In this document: piece after piece, positions 7,039 through 10,468 of the stretch
Position numbering within the stretch: the first letter of the stretch is position 1
Layout of the letters: each line of letters begins with the position of its first letter
NCBI GenBank assembly: GCA_036526195.1
Contig: DATCYZ010000161.1
Location: 1 to 10,468 of the forward strand
Source of the DNA: DATCYZ01 sp036526195
GTDB lineage: Bacteria; Pseudomonadota; Gammaproteobacteria; Burkholderiales; SG8-39
Length of the DNA: 10,468 bases
Direction: 5' to 3'
Notes under the pieces: model-generated
Database searches by the model: none
The model's input: the letters and a program-made list of their open reading frames with translations, nothing else
What the model was told of the DNA's origin: nothing
Position numbers and translations under genes: made by a program

Positions 7039-8415
7039 TCAGCGCGAATAGACGATCGCGCCGTTCACCGAGTTGCCGTCAAGGACCAGGCCGTAGGCGA
7101 CGCCGGCGCGCGCCGCCGCCTCGCCCGCGAACACGCCGCCCAGGAAGATCGCCCGTGAGCCATAGGGCCCGCCCACCATGCCTCCGGTCTGCAGGAACTT
7201 GGCGCCGGTGAGCGGCGCGGCAATTCCTCCGCCCGGCGTCGATACCGTATTGCCGTCCACCGAGAAGCTGCCGTGGAAGGTCGCCATCGGGTAGCCGAAA
7301 TCGACCACCAGGGATGAGCTCAGCACGGCCGCACTGGTGCAGGCAAAGTCGCAACTCGGCGGCGTGGCGCCGATCATGCTGTAGGTCGCCATGCCGGTCG
7401 TCGGCATGTTCGTGGCAGGCAGGCCAGCCGCGTAATGCAGCGGCCCGAAGCTGGCCAGGTCCTGGCCGCCGAACGGCCCCATGCCGGTCGTGGTGCCGCC
7501 CAGCCAGCGACCCCAGGCGATGATGCCGTCGTTGCCGGCCACCGACACCGCCCCGCCGTTGCCGATCGTGATCGGGCCGAAGACCGAATCGGAAAATCCC
7601 AGCAATCCGCCACCGGCCCCCTCGAGCGTGACATTCTCGATCGCGCCGGGGGGGCCGCCGGTGATGACCCCGGAAAAAATGCCGGCGAACGTGCCGGTCA
7701 GTGCGGACTGCGCGAGCACCTGCTGGCCGGTGAGCGGGTTGAAGGTCTGCACCGGGTTGTTCGGGTCGCTCTGCTTCTGCTCTTCGGAGGTCCCGCCCGT
7801 GCCCCCGCTCTGCGGCGCAAGGAACGGCCGCGCATCGGTGCGCTGCGGCTGGGAGGTCACCGACGTGACGAGCCCGGTCTGCCCCGCCCCGAGCAGCAGC
7901 GTGCCCGCGTCGTTGACCACCAGGATCGTGCCGTCGGCGCAGTGCACCGTGATCGAGTTGCCGTAGCTCACCGAGTACTCGGTGCCGCGGATGCCGATGG
8001 TGGCCACTTCGGTCTTCAGCTTGTAGCCGTCGGGATTGGCGCTGCCGACCAGTCCGGTGACGGTGCGCAGGCCGCCCTTCACCAGGTTCATGACGACGCC
8101 GTCCTTCGCGTCGCCCTTGCCGCCGGAGAAGTGGAAGGCCTCGATCTTGAACTCGGTGCCCGGTTGCAGCGACATGAACGCGCCGTCGGCGAAGCGCAGC
8201 TGCGCGCGGCCGGTGCGGGTGATGACGGTCTCGCCCACCAGCACCTCTGCGCCCTTCTTCAGGGGCCGGCTGCGGCCATCGGTGCCGGTCGCCGAGACTT
8301 CGCCGAACGCGAATTCGACGCGCGCCGCCGTCGCGCCGAAGACCACGCCGGGAACGCAGAGCGCGATCGCGAGCGCGACCAGTTGCGCCCGCATCGCATG
8401 AAGGACACCGTTCAT
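7039..8415 (-). CDS. Secreted FecR-domain protein with TbpB-type barrel-like C-terminal domain; candidate Slam-type cargo
   Basis: A 458-residue exported protein. Residues 1 to about 30 form a signal peptide (hydrophobic AQLVALAIALCVPGVVFG, then ATA). Cys20 is not in a lipobox, so it is not an obvious lipoprotein. Residues about 55-150 form a FecR domain, with the typical MNLVKGGLR and VATIGIRGTEYSV motifs. A Ser/Gly/Gln-rich linker (200-240) leads to a glycine- and strand-rich C-terminal region (about 265-458) with WGRW at 301-304, a Cys355/Cys359 pair and GGVFAGEAAARAGVAYGL at 426-443. The last segment resembles the GGxFxGxxAxxxGG pattern of TbpB-type beta-barrels. The ATG at 8415 is chosen over a frame extension to 8514 because AGGAG lies six bases upstream and the signal peptide starts there. 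No sigma-factor gene is nearby, which argues against classical FecR signalling. It sits 40 bases downstream of the DUF560 gene, probably in one operon. The C-terminal assignment is pattern-based. Confidence 0.82.
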   Translation of the reverse strand: MNGVLHAMRAQLVALAIALCVPGVVFGATAARVEFAFGEVSATGTDGRSRPLKKGAEVLVGETVITRTGRAQLRFADGAFMSLQPGTEFKIEAFHFSGGKGDAKDGVVMNLVKGGLRTVTGLVGSANPDGYKLKTEVATIGIRGTEYSVSYGNSITVHCADGTILVVNDAGTLLLGAGQTGLVTSVTSQPQRTDARPFLAPQSGGTGGTSEEQKQSDPNNPVQTFNPLTGQQVLAQSALTGTFAGIFSGVITGGPPGAIENVTLEGAGGGLLGFSDSVFGPITIGNGGAVSVAGNDGIIAWGRWLGGTTTGMGPFGGQDLASFGPLHYAAGLPATNMPTTGMATYSMIGATPPSCDFACTSAAVLSSSLVVDFGYPMATFHGSFSVDGNTVSTPGGGIAAPLTGAKFLQTGGMVGGPYGSRAIFLGGVFAGEAAARAGVAYGLVLDGNSVNGAIVYSR

Positions 8416-8421
8416 CGCCGT

Positions 8422-8426
8422 CTCCT
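8422..8426 (-). promoter_or_regulatory. Shine-Dalgarno fixing the start of the FecR-domain gene
   Basis: AGGAG (8426 to 8422, minus strand) sits six bases before the ATG at 8415, in the 40-base gap after the DUF560 gene. It supports this start over the upstream ATG at 8514, which overlaps the preceding gene, and over the internal ATG at 8394. Confidence 0.7.
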
Positions 8427-8455
8427 GCAATCCTGCTGTTGTCGCTTCGAATCCG

Positions 8456-9790
8456 TCACTGGAAGGCGTAGCGCGCGGTGATCGAGATCGCGGTCCGGTC
8501 ATAGCGGTTGACAATCACGTTCGAGCGCGCGTCCGTGAACGAAAGCTGGGGGGTGAGCGTCCACGCCTTCGACAGCGCGTGCGCGATCGCGACGCGGACC
8601 TGCGTCTCGCGGTCCATGCGCTTGCGCAGGAAAAGCGGATCCGGGCCGCCGTAACGGCGGTCCTCGTACGACACGCTCGCCGACAGCGTCGAGTTCGGCG
8701 TGAGCAGGATCTGCCCGCCGACCCGGACGCCCCAGAGCGTGTGGCCGAAGTGCGGCACGTTGGTGCCGCGCTCCGCTTCCTCGCCGACGTTGAAGCCCAG
8801 GAACGCCACCGGCGCGCGGGTACCGCCGAAGGTATGCGCCCAGTTGGCGCCCAGCACGCGCCGGTCGGCGTTGCGGCTGCGCTGGGTCGGGTAGGCGAGC
8901 CGGGTGTATTGCGCGTAGCCGGTCAATTGGTCGCGCTCGCCAAGGTTGCGCCGCCACTGCCCGACGAGGCCGAGCGCGTCGCGAAAGCGCGCATGGTCGA
9001 CGCTGAAGGTCTGCACCTGGGCGGCGACGAGGATCTCGTCGTCCTTGCCGGGCTTGATGCTCAGGCCGCCGCTGGCATTGAGCGATCCGGTGTCGAACCG
9101 GTCCAGGGTGCCGTTCACGCGCTGGTCGAAGGAGGCGTTGCCGACCAGCGAGAGCGTTTCATCGAGCTTCTGGCGCGCAAAGATGCCGCCCGCCAGGCCG
9201 AGGAAATCGTCGCGCTGGCGCGATGCGTTCGCGGCGAGGTTGAATGCCAGGCCCGGGAATGCCGCAATGCCGAAGCTGCGGGTGCCGGTGGCCGAGTTCA
9301 CGTTGTCGTCGAAGCCGAAGGTGGCCTCGACATAGCCTGCCACGCCGCTGCCGGCCGCGCGCTCGCGCTGCTCGATGGCATCGAGGAACCCGTCGATGCT
9401 CGCCACCACCTCGTCCGGCGGCGCGGCGCGCTTCACCGCCTCGAACTCCGCGCGCGCCACCCGGTTCTCGCCGATCAGGAAATACGCGCGCGCGATCTCG
9501 GCGCGCGCCTGCGCATGGTCGGGACGCACCGCGAGGACCCGTTCGAGCGCGAAGATGCCGCGCGTGCGCTCGCCGGCGTCGATCGCGGCAAGGCCGAGCA
9601 GGTAGTCAAATTCGGGTTCCCCGGCGCGCGCCGTCTCGAGCGGCGCCAGCAACGCGTATGCGGCTTTCGCCTGCTTCGCCGCGATCAGTTCCCGCGCGCG
9701 CTCGAGCGTCGCGTCCTGCGCCGCCGCGCCCGCGGCGATGGCGCACAGCAGAGCGAATACAAGGCCGCGGAGCAGGCGGGGAAGAATCAT
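8456..9790 (-). CDS. TPR plus DUF560 outer-membrane barrel protein, Slam-like (surface lipoprotein assembly modifier / type XI secretion family)
   Basis: A 444-residue outer-membrane protein. Residues 1-24 are a signal peptide ending AGAAA before Gln25. Residues about 27-145 are helical with at least two recognisable TPRs (about 57-92 and 93-127; YLLGLAAIDAGE and RAYFLIGENRVARAEF). From about residue 150 an alternating-strand barrel begins with GYVEATFGFDDNVNSATG, the DxNVN motif that opens DUF560 barrels. It ends with SNVIVNRYDRTAISITARYAFQ-like strands, matching the family's SN...YDR...F ending. This periplasmic TPR plus barrel layout is that of Slam proteins, which move cargo with TbpB-type barrels across the outer membrane. 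The last residue is Gln after Phe, a slight departure from the usual terminal aromatic. The ATG at 9790 directly precedes the signal peptide, but no clear Shine-Dalgarno is seen. It lies 83 bases after aceB and 40 before the FecR-domain gene. Alternative: an unrelated TPR outer-membrane channel. Confidence 0.82.
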   Translation of the reverse strand: MILPRLLRGLVFALLCAIAAGAAAQDATLERARELIAAKQAKAAYALLAPLETARAGEPEFDYLLGLAAIDAGERTRGIFALERVLAVRPDHAQARAEIARAYFLIGENRVARAEFEAVKRAAPPDEVVASIDGFLDAIEQRERAAGSGVAGYVEATFGFDDNVNSATGTRSFGIAAFPGLAFNLAANASRQRDDFLGLAGGIFARQKLDETLSLVGNASFDQRVNGTLDRFDTGSLNASGGLSIKPGKDDEILVAAQVQTFSVDHARFRDALGLVGQWRRNLGERDQLTGYAQYTRLAYPTQRSRNADRRVLGANWAHTFGGTRAPVAFLGFNVGEEAERGTNVPHFGHTLWGVRVGGQILLTPNSTLSASVSYEDRRYGGPDPLFLRKRMDRETQVRVAIAHALSKAWTLTPQLSFTDARSNVIVNRYDRTAISITARYAFQ

Positions 9791-9873
9791 TGACGATGCC
9801 GGTTCCGGCGCAGTACGCGGGTCCGGAATCCTAGTCCAGCATCGCGCGCCGGCGCAACCCGCGCCTCAGTCGC
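9791..9873 (-). promoter_or_regulatory. Gap between aceB and the DUF560 gene, with candidate promoter
   Basis: On the minus strand TTGCGC (9857-9852) and TAGGAT (9833-9828) are separated by 18 bases and could form a weak -35/-10 pair, starting transcription near 9821. The same stretch holds a 5-bp stem GGCGC/GCGCC (9851-9865) after the aceB stop without a T-tract. It also holds a perfect inverted repeat GCCGG-TT-CCGGC (9798-9809) ending eight bases before the DUF560 start. Whether the DUF560/FecR pair has its own promoter or reads through from aceB cannot be decided from sequence. Confidence 0.35.
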
Positions 9874-10468
9874 TCAGTCGATCAGGTCGTAGGCGGGCAG
9901 GGTCAGGAACTCGACGTACGCGTCGTCGGTGGTGATGCGATCGAAGAGTTTCGCGCCCTCTGCGTATTTCCCCGCGGCGTAGGCCTCCTCGCCGAGGTAG
10001 TCCTTCACCTTCGGCAGTTCCTCGGCGAGCAGTGCACGGAACAACTCGCGCGTCACCTTGCGCCCGTCGTCCAGGCGGCCCTTTTCGCTGCGCATCCATT
10101 GCCAGATCTGCGAACGGGAGATTTCCGCCGTGGCCGCGTCTTCCATCAGGTCGAACACCGGCACGCAGCCGTTGCCCGCCAGCCAGGCGCCGAGGTACTG
10201 GATGCCGACCGAGATGTTGCTGCGCAGGCCGGCCTCGGTGATCGGCGTCTCCGGGCGGAAATCGAGCAGGTCCTTCGCGCTCACCTTCACGTCGGGGCGC
10301 TGCTTGGTGTACTGGTTCGGCGTCGGCATGTGCTCGTCGAACACCGCCTTCGCCACCGGCACCAGCCCCGGATGCGCCACCCAGGTGCCGTCGCAGCCGT
10401 CGGTGACCTCGCGCAGCTTATCCAGGCGCACCTTCTCGATTGCCGCGTCGTTCGCCGCGGGGTCGTTC
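9874..10468 (-). CDS. aceB: Malate synthase A (3' part, runs off right edge)
   Basis: The C-terminal 197 residues of malate synthase A, the glyoxylate-shunt enzyme that condenses glyoxylate with acetyl-CoA to malate in the cytoplasm. The frame is open to the window edge, so the N-terminal part lies to the right; the GTG codon at 10431 is internal. Diagnostic segments, in order, are KVRLDKLREVTDGCDGTWVAHPGL-like sequence, NGCVPVFDLMEDAATAEISRSQIWQW and, at the end, YVEFLTLPAYDLID, comparable to the FLTLPGY ending of E. coli AceB. The Asp of MEDAATAEIS (codon 10140-10138) corresponds by family comparison to the catalytic base. No frameshift is seen. It is codirectional with and upstream of the DUF560/FecR pair. 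The A-type isoform is distinguished from the larger GlcB type by these motifs. Confidence 0.94.
   Translation of the reverse strand, partial: NDPAANDAAIEKVRLDKLREVTDGCDGTWVAHPGLVPVAKAVFDEHMPTPNQYTKQRPDVKVSAKDLLDFRPETPITEAGLRSNISVGIQYLGAWLAGNGCVPVFDLMEDAATAEISRSQIWQWMRSEKGRLDDGRKVTRELFRALLAEELPKVKDYLGEEAYAAGKYAEGAKLFDRITTDDAYVEFLTLPAYDLID

Noticed and set aside
8354..8358. Cys20 in the FecR-domain signal peptide as a lipoprotein attachment site.
   Set aside because: The preceding residues (IAL-C) lack the small residue at -1 required in a lipobox, and a better signal peptidase I site (ATA) follows about ten residues later.
8416..8514. A 33-residue N-terminal extension of the FecR-domain protein starting at 8514.
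   Set aside because: It would overlap the end of the DUF560 gene and bury the signal peptide internally, whereas ATG 8415 has AGGAG at six bases and places the signal peptide at the N-terminus.
8579..9793. Long plus-strand frame opposite the DUF560 gene, and another at 7435-8481 opposite the FecR-domain gene.
   Set aside because: The minus-strand products have signal peptides and clear domain architecture; the plus-strand products show only biased composition.
10429..10431. GTG at 10431 as the start of a short separate gene.
   Set aside because: The frame continues upstream to the window edge with malate synthase sequence, so this valine codon is internal to aceB.

Overview
The window is a high-GC (clearly above 60%), densely coded chromosomal stretch that reads like a betaproteobacterium. 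The grounds are the homodimeric AceE-type pyruvate dehydrogenase, FolD, oligopeptidase A and Xth proteins, the A-type malate synthase, and the GC-biased codon use throughout. The assignment to Betaproteobacteria is inference from protein resemblance. No tRNA, rRNA, CRISPR array, transposon, prophage or plasmid signature was seen. No gap between genes exceeds 300 bases; the longest is the 183-base divergent region between aceE and folD.

Left part (1-5925): the 5' two thirds of aceE (pyruvate dehydrogenase E1) run leftward off the window edge. Divergent from it is a rightward gene group: folD (one-carbon metabolism), prlC (M3 zinc oligopeptidase) and xth (exodeoxyribonuclease III). prlC and xth overlap by four bases (GTGA), so they are almost certainly co-translated. 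A perfect 8-bp stem-loop spans the folD stop codon just ahead of prlC.

Middle part (5922-6988): a YfcG-like glutathione transferase gene converges on xth, and the two genes share a CTAG at their ends so that both TAG stops interlock. Divergent from it is a small unrecognised membrane protein with two predicted transmembrane helices and a C-terminal zinc-ribbon-like CxxC/CxxC module.

Right part (7039-10468), all leftward: the 3' end of aceB (malate synthase A), then a signal-peptide protein with TPRs and a DUF560-type outer-membrane barrel (Slam-like), then 40 bases later a secreted protein with an N-terminal FecR domain and a glycine-rich C-terminal domain resembling the TbpB-type beta-barrel of Slam substrates. 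This pair is the most interesting part of the window. It looks like a candidate Slam/type XI secretion pair whose cargo carries a FecR domain but no lipobox. That reading is inference from domain patterns and gene adjacency, not from a database search.
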